Assembly (NCBI GenBank): GCA_029233985.1
Contig: JARGOK010000001.1
Coordinates: 495,096-559,095 of the forward strand
Direction of reading: 5' to 3'
Length of the DNA stretch: 64,000 nucleotides
DNA from: Candidatus Altimarinota bacterium
GTDB lineage: Bacteria > Patescibacteriota > Gracilibacteria > JAUYGZ01
Position 1 is the stretch's first letter; each line of letters begins with the position of its first letter. Below the pieces are notes generated by a model. The model saw only the letters and a list, made by a program, of their open reading frames with translations, ran no database searches and had not been told where the DNA came from. Positions 1 through 8,625 of the stretch are shown piece by piece. Position numbers and translations under genes: made by a program.

Positions 1-158
1 GAACACCTTTTCTCGGAAAAAAAGTAGAGGCGAAAGTCCTTACACAAGGGAAAGCGAAGAAAATTGTGGTCTTCAAAATGAAGGCAAAAAAGAATTATAA
101 GAGAACTCGTGGACATCGTCAAATGTATACAGAGCTCCAGATCACAAAGATTTCATAA
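1..158 (+). CDS. rplU: Ribosomal protein bL21, C-terminal part (5' end outside window)
   Basis: The reading frame is open from the window edge to a TAA at 156-158. It translates to a basic peptide containing [12 protein letters not shown] and ending TELQITKIS, which is the C-terminal signature of large-subunit protein bL21. The start lies upstream of the window. A strong rho-independent terminator follows directly, and rpmA (bL27), the usual downstream partner, is not seen next to it. The assignment rests on the conserved basic C-terminal motif. Confidence 0.9.
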   Translation, partial: TPFLGKKVEAKVLTQGKAKKIVVFKMKAKKNYKRTRGHRQMYTELQITKIS

Positions 159-196
159 GGAATCCCTTGGCAGACTCTACAAGAACGATTACATTA

Positions 197-225
197 AAAA
201 GCGCGGAAGCGCTTTTTTTGTTTTT
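197..225 (+). terminator. Rho-independent terminator of rplU
   Basis: The arms AAAAGCGC (197-204) and GCGCTTTT (209-216) close on a GGAA tetraloop and run into a T-rich tract. It ends the rplU transcript 40 bases after the stop codon and separates it from the carboxypeptidase gene. Confidence 0.9.
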
Positions 226-257
226 CGTTATCCATTTTACGTTTTATATTCTTCTCC

Positions 258-1139
258 ATGTGGGAAAAATTCATCAGAGTACTCCTTGCTCAAGTCATCC
301 CCGTGAGCACCCTCACTTCGCCAGTTGCGCAAACCGTTCCTAACGTCGATATTCAAGTGGAACCTTTGGCAAAAATTGTGCAAGAACAGGTAGAACCACC
401 GGCAATTGCTTCGCGAGCTGGACTAGTGATCGAAACGCATTCAAATGAAACATTGTTTGAAAAAAATGTCTGGGATGTCTTTCCGATTGCAAGCTTGACG
501 AAGCTCATGACGGCATTGGTAGTAAGAGAGCACCTAGAACTCGATACAATCGTAGAAGTAAACCCCTTGGCAGCAAATATTGAAGGATCGCGACTCGGAC
601 TTATTGCTTATGAACGAATGACAGTGAAGGATTTGCTCAGAGGTCTGCTGATTCCATCGGGAAATGATGCAGCTTTTGCACTGAGCATGGCAGTAGCCGG
701 AAATCAGGAACAGTTTGTAACATTAATGAATCAACGAACCAAAGCCCTTGGACTAGAAAACACTCGTTTTGTAGATCCAGCAGGATTGGGAGATGGGAAT
801 GTTTCATCAGCTTTTGAACTCGCCCACTTGGCCAAGCAGGTCTTTAAAGATCCATTCCTGGCAGAAATAATGAAAGAAGAGTCGGCCGTACTCAATGCGG
901 TTGATCAGGAATATGTACATCAGATAAAAAACACGAATCGTCTTCTTGGGACAGACTTAGGAAAGCGGATCATTGCTGGAAAGACTGGAACGACCAAAAG
1001 TGCTGGACAGTGCCTCATTGCCTACTTGCGAACAGATTCTGACCGAACTATTTTGAGTATTGTATTGGGTTCGCCGGACCGGTACTCAGACATGGGGACT
1101 ATTATTGACTGGGTAGATGCAAACTATCACTGGAACTAG
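258..1139 (+). CDS. dacA: Serine-type D-Ala-D-Ala carboxypeptidase (PBP5/6-like, S11 family)
   Basis: A 293-residue penicillin-binding protein that trims the terminal D-alanine from peptidoglycan stem peptides outside the membrane. All three active-site motifs are visible: SLTK at residues 79-82, SGN at 134-136 and KTG at 242-244. The first 25 or so residues are moderately hydrophobic and could be a short signal or anchor. The protein stops soon after the KTG domain, so it is the minimal S11 catalytic form without the usual C-terminal domain and amphipathic helix. yraN follows 9 bases later. No SD precedes the ATG. Its presence indicates that the cell builds a peptidoglycan wall. Confidence 0.9.
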   Translation: MWEKFIRVLLAQVIPVSTLTSPVAQTVPNVDIQVEPLAKIVQEQVEPPAIASRAGLVIETHSNETLFEKNVWDVFPIASLTKLMTALVVREHLELDTIVEVNPLAANIEGSRLGLIAYERMTVKDLLRGLLIPSGNDAAFALSMAVAGNQEQFVTLMNQRTKALGLENTRFVDPAGLGDGNVSSAFELAHLAKQVFKDPFLAEIMKEESAVLNAVDQEYVHQIKNTNRLLGTDLGKRIIAGKTGTTKSAGQCLIAYLRTDSDRTILSIVLGSPDRYSDMGTIIDWVDANYHWN

Positions 1140-1148
1140 AATCTTCTG

Positions 1149-1520
1149 ATGAGTACTGGCAATCAACATCTCGGGAATTATGGAGAAGCTCAGGCTCGAG
1201 CTTATTTAGAAAAGAAAGGATTCCGTTTTGTATGCTCGCAATGGCATAGCAGATATGGAGAACTGGACCTAGTGATGTGGGATCGTGATGAGATTGTCTT
1301 TGTGGAGGTGAAGCTTCGGACGAATCTCAGCTATGGAATGCCGGAACATATGGTAAATGAAAAGAAGATGGAGAAGATCAAGAAAACGGCTGGTTTATAC
1401 TTAGAAGAGATTGAAAATGACCCCCCTTTTCATCGTTATGACCTGGTGGGTATCGTGAAGAATGGTGAAAAACTCGAAATTGAGCATCTGCAAGATGTTT
1501 TTCGTGAAGATTCCTGTTGA
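1149..1520 (+). CDS. yraN: YraN family (UPF0102) endonuclease-like protein
   Basis: A 123-residue protein with the YraN pattern: GNYGEAQARAYLEKKGF at the N-terminus, then RYGELDLV and VFVEVKLR. The acidic and lysine residues E13, D40, E53 and K55 form a PD-(D/E)XK nuclease-like core. The family is widespread and its cellular job is poorly defined; a role with Holliday-junction or damaged DNA has been proposed. It ends in TGA, one of several genes showing that UGA is a stop here. It sits 9 bases after the carboxypeptidase gene and is probably co-transcribed. Confidence 0.88.
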   Translation: MSTGNQHLGNYGEAQARAYLEKKGFRFVCSQWHSRYGELDLVMWDRDEIVFVEVKLRTNLSYGMPEHMVNEKKMEKIKKTAGLYLEEIENDPPFHRYDLVGIVKNGEKLEIEHLQDVFREDSC

Positions 1521-1555
1521 TTTGATAGAGTACTGCTGATCTTTCATCCTACCCC

Positions 1556-1927
1556 ATGATCTGGAACCGCTACGTTTTCTCATTGATGATCTCCTTTTTG
1601 GTCAGCGCTTTGTCATTTTTCTTGGTGATTACCCGAATGGATCCTTTTGATGATGAACAATTAGCCGTTGCGCTCTTCTTTGTGAGCCTTTTTCTGCTTA
1701 CGAGTAGCCTCACGAGCTTGGTGGGTTACTTTATCCGAGTTGTTTTTTATCGTTCGGAACTGTTTTTAAACCACTTTAATGTCTCACTCCGCCAAGGTAT
1801 CCTTATCGCACTAGGAATAACCGGTCTTTTTGGACTTCAGGTACTGCAAACCTTGGGATGGTGGAATGGACTCATGGTGATCTGTATTTGTGTATTTACG
1901 GAGTTGTATTTTGTGGCGAAAGAATAA
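1556..1927 (+). CDS. Small integral membrane protein, function unknown
   Basis: A 123-residue, strongly hydrophobic protein with about four membrane segments (roughly residues 7-27, 36-62, 82-100 and 104-120). The loops are short and the C-terminus (FVAKE) is charged. I recognise no catalytic motif. It lies in line with dacA and yraN upstream and pheS downstream and may be part of the same transcript. The start ATG has no SD; the preceding bases are C- and T-rich. Confidence 0.7.
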   Translation: MIWNRYVFSLMISFLVSALSFFLVITRMDPFDDEQLAVALFFVSLFLLTSSLTSLVGYFIRVVFYRSELFLNHFNVSLRQGILIALGITGLFGLQVLQTLGWWNGLMVICICVFTELYFVAKE

Positions 1928-2119
1928 GGTAGACAACTCCTACTCCCTTCAAATAGGGAACCATACCGTGTTGGTTAAACTGAGATGTGTTTTTGAGAGC
2001 GTCTCCCCTTTTTCGTCCAAAGGCGGATCAGACTATGGAGGGAAAGGGATCTGAGGTTGGGCTAGGGGTTTTTTCACACTCCTCTTTGTGGTACCATTTC
2101 AGGGCTTTTTTTAATATCT

Positions 2120-3148
2120 ATGAAGGTCAAACTCGAAGAACTCAGGGCTACCGCAATCACTGCTATAGCCGCAGCTAAAAATGATGATGAACTCTATGAA
2201 ATCGAGCGCTCTTTTACCGGGCGAAAAGGGCAACTGACTGCTCTTTTAAAGGGTTTAAAGGATCTTTCAAATGAAGACAAGCGGATCGTGGGACCTTTAG
2301 CGAACAAAATCAAAGATGATCTGCAAATCGAAGTTGGGAAACGCAGTGCGGAACTAAAAAAAGAAGCCTTTGACGCTATGAGCGGAGCATTTTTTGACGC
2401 TTCTCTTCCTGGTAATCGCCCTGTGGTTGGTCGGTTGCATCCTATTACAAAATTTATCCAAGAGATCGAGGATACTTTTTTATCATTGAATTTCGACATT
2501 GCTGAAGGTCCAGAAGTAGAAGATGATTATCATAACTTTACGGCTCTAAATATTCCTGAAGACCACCCAGCACGAGATATGCAAGACACATTATGGGCTA
2601 AAAATATTCCATATTTGCTCAGAACTCATACTTCTCCAGTACAGATTAGATACATGGAGTCTCACAAACCTCCTATTCGAGTGGTTTGTCCAGGCCGTGT
2701 GTACCGGAAAGACGATGTTGATGCTACTCACTCACCAATGTTTCACCAGTTTGAAGGACTCATGATCGATAAAACGACGAATTTAGCTCACTTAAAGGGT
2801 ATTTTGACCGTAGCATTGCGAAGACTCATTCACCCAGACCTTGAACTTCGATTCCGAAGTAGTTATTTTCCCTTTGTCGAACCAGGAATGGAAGTCGATG
2901 TGACATGTGTGATGTGTAACGGAGATGGGTGTCATGTTTGCAAACGATCTGGTTGGATAGAAATGCTCGGATGCGGAATGGTTCATCCAAATGTCATGAA
3001 ATCTGTTGGTCTTGACCCTCAAGAATACCAAGGTTTTGCCTTTGGTGCTGGGATCGAACGACTTTTGATGATTAAATTTCAAATCAATGATATTCGGCTC
3101 TTCTTTGAAAATGACCCACGCTTTTTAGAACAATTCCCGCAGATTTAA
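2120..3148 (+). CDS. pheS: Phenylalanyl-tRNA synthetase alpha subunit
   Basis: A 342-residue class II synthetase subunit that forms the catalytic core of the (alpha-beta)2 PheRS charging tRNA-Phe. The N-terminal coiled coil covers about residues 1-85. The catalytic domain contains LLRTHTSPVQIRYM, CPGRVYRKDDVDATHSPMFHQ and the C-terminal GFAFGAGIERLLMIKF motif 3. The beta subunit gene pheT is not adjacent: it lies on the other strand at 25.8-28.2 kb. A leader of about 190 nt precedes pheS; it contains GTGGTACCA, which weakly recalls a T-box core, but I see no supporting terminator/antiterminator. Confidence 0.95.
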   Translation: MKVKLEELRATAITAIAAAKNDDELYEIERSFTGRKGQLTALLKGLKDLSNEDKRIVGPLANKIKDDLQIEVGKRSAELKKEAFDAMSGAFFDASLPGNRPVVGRLHPITKFIQEIEDTFLSLNFDIAEGPEVEDDYHNFTALNIPEDHPARDMQDTLWAKNIPYLLRTHTSPVQIRYMESHKPPIRVVCPGRVYRKDDVDATHSPMFHQFEGLMIDKTTNLAHLKGILTVALRRLIHPDLELRFRSSYFPFVEPGMEVDVTCVMCNGDGCHVCKRSGWIEMLGCGMVHPNVMKSVGLDPQEYQGFAFGAGIERLLMIKFQINDIRLFFENDPRFLEQFPQI

Positions 3149-3171
3149 GATTCCATTTCTTTACCTGAACT

Positions 3172-5889
3172 ATGCTTACAAAAATCATTAACAAAATTAT
3201 TGGCGACCCTAATGAAAAAGAAATCAAACGTTGCCGAAAGAAGATCCCTACAATCAATTCATTTTTTGAATCATACCAAGATTTTGATGAGTCACAGGTG
3301 AAAGCCAAAACTGAAGAATTTAAAAAACGAGTACAAAATGGAGAAAGTCTGGATAACATTCTTCCTGAAGCTTTTGGTCTCATAAAGAGAGCTTGTAAAA
3401 TGCTGGTTGGGACAACGTATCAAGTAAGAGGCAACGATGTCACTTGGGAAATCCCCTTCCCTTATGACGTTCAACTGATTGGGGGAATGATTTTACATGA
3501 AGGGAAGATCGGAGAAATGAAAACAGGAGAAGGAAAAACTTTGGTTGCAACTCTTCCCCTCTATTTGAATGCCCTCCCTGGAAAAGGTGCCTACTTGGTT
3601 ACGGTAAATGATTATTTGGCTCACCGTGATGCAGAATGGATGAAGGTTCTCTACAATTTCTTGGGACTGACTGTTGGTGTTATTCAACATGGACAAAATC
3701 AAGAAGAAAAAAAAGCAGCCTATGCCTGTGACATTACCTATGGAACAAATAATGAGTTTGGCTTTGATTACCTGAGAGACAACATGGCAACGAATCTCGA
3801 AGCTTGCGTGCAACGAGATCTTCACTATGCAATTGTGGATGAAGTGGATTCTATTTTGATCGATGAAGCACGAACGCCATTGATCATTTCAGCGCCTGCA
3901 GAAGAAGTGTCTGAAAAATACATCAAGTACTCAAAACTCGTTACACAGCTAGAAGAGGATCTGCACTACAAGCTCGATGAAAAAGCACGAAGCTGTATCC
4001 TGACAGATGAAGGAGTTGAGAAAATGGAAGAACTTCTTGGAATGAAGAATATTTATACAGAAGCTGGCGCTACGGAAGTCCATCATATCGAACAGTCTTT
4101 GAAAGCAAGGACTCTTTTCACAAAGGATGTGGACTACATGGTGAAAGAAGGACAGGTGATGATCATCGATGAATTTACGGGAAGACTGATGCCAGGGCGT
4201 CGATATAGTGAAGGACTCCATCAGGCTATTGAAGCAAAAGAAAAAGTGAAGATCAACCGAGAATCTAAAACCCTAGCAACGATTACTTTTCAAAATTACT
4301 TTCGGCTCTTTGACAAATTGGCTGGTATGACAGGTACAGCTATCACTGAAGCTGAGGAATTTGAAAGTATATATGCCTTGGAAACAATCGTCATTCCAAC
4401 AAATCGCCCAATCGCTCGTAAAGACATGAATGACCTGATTTACAAATCAACTTATGGAAAACTCCAAGCAGTAACCCAAAAAGTTAAAGAACTACAGGAA
4501 AATGGTCAGCCATGTTTGGTGGGGACTATTTCGGTAGAACAAAGCGAACTCCTTTCGGAAATGTTTGCTCAATCTGGCGTGAAGCACAATGTCCTTAATG
4601 CAAAACACCATGAGCGAGAAGCTGAAATTGTAGCGAATGCGGGAACGAAAGGTTCTGTGACGATTGCGACAAATATGGCTGGACGTGGAACAGATATCAA
4701 GATCAGTGACGAAATAAAAGCATTGGGTGGTCTGTATATTATTGGAACAGAACGGCATGAGTCACGCCGAATTGATAATCAACTACGAGGTCGGAGTGGT
4801 CGCCAGGGTGACCCAGGAGCGAGTCAGTTTTATGTCTCAATGGAAGATGATCTCATGAGACTCTTTGGTGGAGACAAGCTCAGAGGATGGATGGAAAGAC
4901 TCAATGTTCCAGAAGATATGCCAATCGAAAATGGAATGGTGACACGATCTATTGAGTCGAGCCAGAAAAAAGTGGAAGGCCGTAATTTTGATATTCGGAA
5001 GCACCTTGTAGAATACGACGATGTAATGAACAAACATCGTACAATCATTTATCAACGAAGGCGAGTTATTCTCGAAAATGAGAATATACACAATGCAATT
5101 ATAGAGCTCTTTAAAAAGTCTGCTGCAGAGCTTGCAAATTCTGCAATTATCTCCAAATACCCTGAGGAATGGCTTATTGACAAGCTGATCGAGGATATAC
5201 ATTCTCTTTCTGGAAAAGCAAAAGCGGGGTTCGAAGAGAAGATTAAGAAAATGATTTCACCGAAAGAAATTGAGGAATACGTGTCGTACTTTTTGGTCGA
5301 TGCCCTCATGGACAAGAAAGATAAAGTAGATGACGAGAAAGCATTCTTTAATGTTGAACATCAAGTGTACCTCCGAACTATTGACAAATTGTGGATGGAA
5401 CACATTGATGCGATGGTAAAGCTAAGAGAACAAGTCTCACTTCGTGGTTATGCGCAAAAAGACCCACTTATTGAGTACAAAAAAGAAGGTTTTGCTGCTT
5501 TTGAACTCCTTTTGTCAGATATACAGCACAACACACTCCAGACGCTCCTTAGAATGGAAATGAAGGTTCGGGTCCCGACCCCACAAACACAACCTATAAA
5601 AACCAATGATGAAGAGATCAGTGATATCAATACTGGAGACCGAGAACCTCTCCCAAAGACCAAGCATCAGCCAAAAGTGATTTCAGCTGATGAACCACAA
5701 AAAAATCAACAGGTCTTTGGAATGGCCTCACCCATAAGCAATCCAAATAATGCCATAAAAGTCACCGCACAAGCTACTCCTGAGAACACTCAAGAAGCTC
5801 AAATAAAGGAAAAGGTTGCAGAAGTAGGACGGAATGAGTCTTGCCCTTGTGAGAGTGGCAAGAAGTATAAGAAGTGCCATGGTGCATAA
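3172..5889 (+). CDS. secA: Preprotein translocase ATPase SecA
   Basis: A 905-residue motor ATPase that drives preproteins through SecYEG. Visible features: Walker A GEGKT near residues 119-123, the DEVDS Walker B box, the preprotein cross-linking domain after ISAPAEE, the second helicase half with NMAGRGTDI and QLRGRSGRQGDPG, and the helical scaffold. The extreme C-terminus carries the complete zinc motif CPCESGKKYKKCH, used in other bacteria for SecB and lipid contact. A linker of about 90 residues, rich in Q, N and P, precedes the zinc motif. It starts 23 bases after pheS without an SD. Confidence 0.97.
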   Translation: MLTKIINKIIGDPNEKEIKRCRKKIPTINSFFESYQDFDESQVKAKTEEFKKRVQNGESLDNILPEAFGLIKRACKMLVGTTYQVRGNDVTWEIPFPYDVQLIGGMILHEGKIGEMKTGEGKTLVATLPLYLNALPGKGAYLVTVNDYLAHRDAEWMKVLYNFLGLTVGVIQHGQNQEEKKAAYACDITYGTNNEFGFDYLRDNMATNLEACVQRDLHYAIVDEVDSILIDEARTPLIISAPAEEVSEKYIKYSKLVTQLEEDLHYKLDEKARSCILTDEGVEKMEELLGMKNIYTEAGATEVHHIEQSLKARTLFTKDVDYMVKEGQVMIIDEFTGRLMPGRRYSEGLHQAIEAKEKVKINRESKTLATITFQNYFRLFDKLAGMTGTAITEAEEFESIYALETIVIPTNRPIARKDMNDLIYKSTYGKLQAVTQKVKELQENGQPCLVGTISVEQSELLSEMFAQSGVKHNVLNAKHHEREAEIVANAGTKGSVTIATNMAGRGTDIKISDEIKALGGLYIIGTERHESRRIDNQLRGRSGRQGDPGASQFYVSMEDDLMRLFGGDKLRGWMERLNVPEDMPIENGMVTRSIESSQKKVEGRNFDIRKHLVEYDDVMNKHRTIIYQRRRVILENENIHNAIIELFKKSAAELANSAIISKYPEEWLIDKLIEDIHSLSGKAKAGFEEKIKKMISPKEIEEYVSYFLVDALMDKKDKVDDEKAFFNVEHQVYLRTIDKLWMEHIDAMVKLREQVSLRGYAQKDPLIEYKKEGFAAFELLLSDIQHNTLQTLLRMEMKVRVPTPQTQPIKTNDEEISDINTGDREPLPKTKHQPKVISADEPQKNQQVFGMASPISNPNNAIKVTAQATPENTQEAQIKEKVAEVGRNESCPCESGKKYKKCHGA

Positions 5890-5916
5890 GAAGCATTGGA
5901 GAGCTGATATTTACTT

Positions 5917-6071
5917 GTCATCCTGAGCAAGTTCTTCGTAGCTTTTTGATAAAAAAAAGGAGCATCAGAATCCCGTGGGAGTTAGCAATGTGCTAATTAA
6001 TACTTCATTTCTGACATTATCTGGATTGCGACGCATAAACCAAAAAACACCTCCTTGCGCTCGCAACAATG
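5917..6071. repeat. Dispersed palindrome-ended repeat, copy A
   Basis: A degenerate copy of a roughly 150-base element also seen near 49.0 and 54.4 kb. Its left end reads GTCATCCTGAG, its right end GCTCGCAACAATG. Internally it shares AATCCCGTG, GTGCTAATTAAT and GGATTGCGACGC with the other copies. It occupies most of the gap between secA and lemA. No ORF is contained, so it is probably a non-autonomous MITE-like element. Confidence 0.6.
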
Positions 6072-6130
6072 TGCTGCCATTTTTCAAACTCATGGTTCGA
6101 AGCATATTTGAACATTCTCTACAAACAATG

Positions 6131-6158
6131 TTAGACTAGCTTTGTTATTCACTACAAT
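6131..6158 (+). promoter_or_regulatory. Candidate promoter of the LemA/TPM operon
   Basis: A TACAAT -10 element (6153-6158) lies only 12 bases before the lemA ATG. The best -35 is a weak TTAGAC (6131-6136) at 16 bases. If used, transcription would start about six bases before the ATG, giving a nearly leaderless mRNA, in line with the missing SD. Confidence 0.4.
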
Positions 6159-6170
6159 TAACTCACTCAC

Positions 6171-6734
6171 ATGAAAAAAACACTGATAGGATTTCTCGCA
6201 GTAATTGTACTAGTTGGTTCCTGGGCGGTTGGTTCTTATAACGGACTTGTCACTATGGATGTGGCGGTAGATGAATCTTGGTCTCAAGTGGAAGTTCAGT
6301 ACCAACGACGATTTGATCTCATCCCTAGCCTCGTAGAAACAGTAAAAGGTGTGGCTGGTTTTGAGAAAGATACTTATACTGCTGTGACTGAAGCTCGTTC
6401 AGCATGGGCGCAGGCGAAAGAATCTGGAGACAGAGGGGCTCAAGTAGCTGCTGGAAGTAGTTTTGACTCAGCACTATCTCGACTCCTTGTTACAGTCGAG
6501 AATTATCCACAACTCAAGGCAAATGAGAACTTCTCTACCCTACAAGCTCAGATCGAAGGAACTGAAAACAGAGTCAGTGTGGCACGTAGAGACTTCAACC
6601 AAGTGGTAAAACCTTACAACACCAAAGTGAAGACTTTTCCTACCCTCCTCTTTGCAAAGCTCTTTGGATTTGATGAAGAGTCATTTTTTGAATCCAAAGC
6701 TGGCTCTGATGAAGCACCTGAAATAAAATTCTAA
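6171..6734 (+). CDS. LemA family membrane protein
   Basis: A 187-residue LemA protein. One N-terminal membrane segment (about residues 4-21) is followed by the family motif around SYNGLVTMDVAVDESWSQVE and RRFDLIPSLVETVKG, then a long helical extracytoplasmic bundle ending in a conserved YN region (VKPYNTKVKTFPTLLFAKLFGF). LemA proteins are common in CPR genomes; the biochemical role is not firmly known. It is followed after 3 bases by a TPM-domain gene, a very frequent pairing that suggests a joint envelope function. Confidence 0.92.
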   Translation: MKKTLIGFLAVIVLVGSWAVGSYNGLVTMDVAVDESWSQVEVQYQRRFDLIPSLVETVKGVAGFEKDTYTAVTEARSAWAQAKESGDRGAQVAAGSSFDSALSRLLVTVENYPQLKANENFSTLQAQIEGTENRVSVARRDFNQVVKPYNTKVKTFPTLLFAKLFGFDEESFFESKAGSDEAPEIKF

Positions 6735-6737
6735 ATC

Positions 6738-7652
6738 ATGAAATATTCTCAATACTACACAAAGGCGAGGACCATCGTCCTTGCCTTCCTGTTTTTCACA
6801 GCAGGAAGCTTTTTGCATCAAGCACATGCTGTTCTAGATTTCCCAGAACCAGATGGATTCATCAATGATTTTGCTGGCATTATCGATGAACCCACTGAGT
6901 TGGCGATTGGAGAACTTCTTGATCAGATCAACGCAGAAAATGACGCAGAGGTAAGCGTGGTAACTATCCAGTCTCTAGAAGAAAATGACCCCAACTACTA
7001 TGCTGTAGAATTAGGGAGGGCATGGGGCGTAGGACACGAGGAACGTGATGATGGAGTGGTGTTTCTCACAGCAGTCGATGACCGGGAAGTATACATTGCA
7101 ACGGGCTATGGAGTCGAAGGGTATATCACGGATGCACAGGCATTTTATATTACTGAGAAGGTTGTTGTCCCTTATTTCAAGGAGGGAGATTACGGCGGAG
7201 GAATTCTTGCCGGAGTTCAAAAACTAAAAGCAGCTCTAGTTGACCTCGAGAAACTCCCTGAAAATACTTCCGGAGGTGACTCAGAGATTGGACCATGGCT
7301 TATGTTGATCTTCTTTCTTCTGAGCTTTGTCTTCCCCTGGACCGCTGCTGTACTCGGGAGATCAAAAGCTTGGTGGCCTGGTGGAGTAGTAGGTGGAGTG
7401 TCTGGTCTAGGGCTCAATTTCCTCTTTGGAACGAGCATATTCTTCCTTATCCCACTGACACTCTTTGGCTTTATATTCGACTATGTTGCGTCTTCGAACT
7501 TCAAAAAAGGTAAAAAAAGTTTTTGGACTGGAGGTGGGAGTAGTGGATGGGGCGGAGGAAGTAGCAGTGGCGGCGGATGGGGCGGAGGGAGTAGTGGAGG
7601 TGGATTTAGTGGCGGAAGTTTTGGAGGTGGAGGTGGAGGGAGTAGCTGGTAA
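6738..7652 (+). CDS. TPM-domain (YgcG-like) membrane protein with Gly/Ser-rich tail
   Basis: A 304-residue protein with an N-terminal signal or anchor segment (about residues 12-30), an extracytoplasmic TPM domain (about 34-170, beginning FPEPDGFINDFAGIID), two membrane segments (about 190-210 and 225-250) and a C-terminal tail almost entirely glycine, serine and tryptophan, ending GGGGGGSSW. This matches the TPM_phosphatase/YgcG family that accompanies LemA; phosphatase activity is known for some plant relatives, not here. The tail is low-complexity and may be a flexible surface or membrane-contact segment. Confidence 0.9.
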   Translation: MKYSQYYTKARTIVLAFLFFTAGSFLHQAHAVLDFPEPDGFINDFAGIIDEPTELAIGELLDQINAENDAEVSVVTIQSLEENDPNYYAVELGRAWGVGHEERDDGVVFLTAVDDREVYIATGYGVEGYITDAQAFYITEKVVVPYFKEGDYGGGILAGVQKLKAALVDLEKLPENTSGGDSEIGPWLMLIFFLLSFVFPWTAAVLGRSKAWWPGGVVGGVSGLGLNFLFGTSIFFLIPLTLFGFIFDYVASSNFKKGKKSFWTGGGSSGWGGGSSSGGGWGGGSSGGGFSGGSFGGGGGGSSW

Positions 7653-7661
7653 CTATCGTCT

Positions 7662-8207
7662 ATGAAAAATCTTTTCATTGCTGCCTACAAACCGATCACT
7701 CAAGCATTCCTAGAACTGGAGTGCTTCACTTATTATGATGCCGCTGCTTATGTCAGGAATCTAGCATATGGAAGAAATTCTGGAGAAGGAGAACTAAGAG
7801 TCTTACTAGAAAAGAAAGGGACCTGCAGTTCGAAACATCTTCTCCTAGCTCAACTTGCAAAAGAAAATGACTGGCATGAGATCAAAATAATAGTTGGCAT
7901 ATTTATGATGAATGAAGAAAACACCCCAGGAGTTGGTCCGACCCTAAGCAAACACAAGATGTTTCACATACCCGAAGCACATTGTTATCTCATGATGAAC
8001 AATATTAGATATGACTTCACTAAGATTGGATGCCGAGAAACTCTTCCAAAAGATTTCAGTATTGAAGAGCACAATATCTCACTTGAAACATTAGCTAGAG
8101 ACAAACCCCACCTCCACAGATCATTCTTGAAACAATGGAACAAGAAACTATCAGAGGATGAAATCTGGGAAATACGAGAGGAATGTATTGCAGCTCTGCA
8201 GGAATAA
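7662..8207 (+). CDS. Putative transglutaminase-fold cysteine protein
   Basis: A 181-residue protein I do not recognise as a named family. Three short motifs fit a transglutaminase-like Cys-His-Asp triad in the right order and spacing: C55 in GTCSSKH (the helix-start cysteine), H107 in EAHCYL and D118 in RYDFT. Such folds act as peptidases, amidases or cross-linking enzymes. No signal peptide is obvious, so it is probably cytoplasmic. It begins 9 bases after the TPM gene and is followed 7 bases later by the GGQ hydrolase gene. Function is inferred from motifs only. Confidence 0.5.
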   Translation: MKNLFIAAYKPITQAFLELECFTYYDAAAYVRNLAYGRNSGEGELRVLLEKKGTCSSKHLLLAQLAKENDWHEIKIIVGIFMMNEENTPGVGPTLSKHKMFHIPEAHCYLMMNNIRYDFTKIGCRETLPKDFSIEEHNISLETLARDKPHLHRSFLKQWNKKLSEDEIWEIREECIAALQE

Positions 8208-8214
8208 TAAGACA

Positions 8215-8625
8215 ATGGAATCAATCCAATTGAACACTATGATCAGCCGCGAACAAATCGAACCCACCACTACCAAACTCTTCTCCCGCTCTTCTGGTGC
8301 TGGTGGTCAAAACGTCAACAAGGTGAACACCAAAGTTCAGCTCCATTTTGAAATTGCTCCTTCAGGCCTGAGTGAAATTCAGAAGAGACGGCTCTTTCGA
8401 AAGTACCCTGATGGGATAATTAGGATAGAGTGTCAGGAAACGAGGTCACAAGCAAGGAATGTTCATCGTGCTTTTGAACTTTTGGAAGAACGGATTGAAC
8501 GAGCACTGGTTGTGAAGAAGGCACGACAAAAGAAAAGAGCTCCTCATTTGACTAAGGGGGGTAAGCTGAGGAAGATGATGAAAGACAAGCTAAAAAAGTT
8601 TCGGAATCGAAAGTTGAACATCTAA
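8215..8625 (+). CDS. arfB: GGQ-domain peptidyl-tRNA hydrolase (ArfB/ICT1-like)
   Basis: A 136-residue RF-1-domain protein. SSGAGGQNVNKVNTKVQL contains the GGQ tripeptide (residues 30-32) that triggers peptidyl-tRNA hydrolysis. The C-terminus is rich in K and R (KKARQKKRAPHLTKGGKLRK), as in ArfB, where this tail probes the empty mRNA channel of stalled ribosomes. There is no codon-recognition domain, separating it from prfB at 51.7 kb. I use the ATG at 8215; an upstream in-frame start would run into the previous gene. Its stop interlocks with that of pilB in the bases CTAA. Confidence 0.85.
   Translation: MESIQLNTMISREQIEPTTTKLFSRSSGAGGQNVNKVNTKVQLHFEIAPSGLSEIQKRRLFRKYPDGIIRIECQETRSQARNVHRAFELLEERIERALVVKKARQKKRAPHLTKGGKLRKMMKDKLKKFRNRKLNI

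Noticed and set aside
109-306. 65-codon frame across the rplU end and dacA start
   Set aside because: It runs through the rplU terminator and out of frame with both flanking genes; no recognisable protein.
1987-2119. Possible T-box leader for pheS (GTGGTACCA)
   Set aside because: The string resembles a T-box core, but the GCG extension, a specifier stem and a terminator/antiterminator pair are not visible.
7465-7678. Short frames of repetitive Val/Glu/Gly or Pro-rich sequence at the TPM gene end
   Set aside because: They result from reading the glycine/serine-rich tail in other frames.
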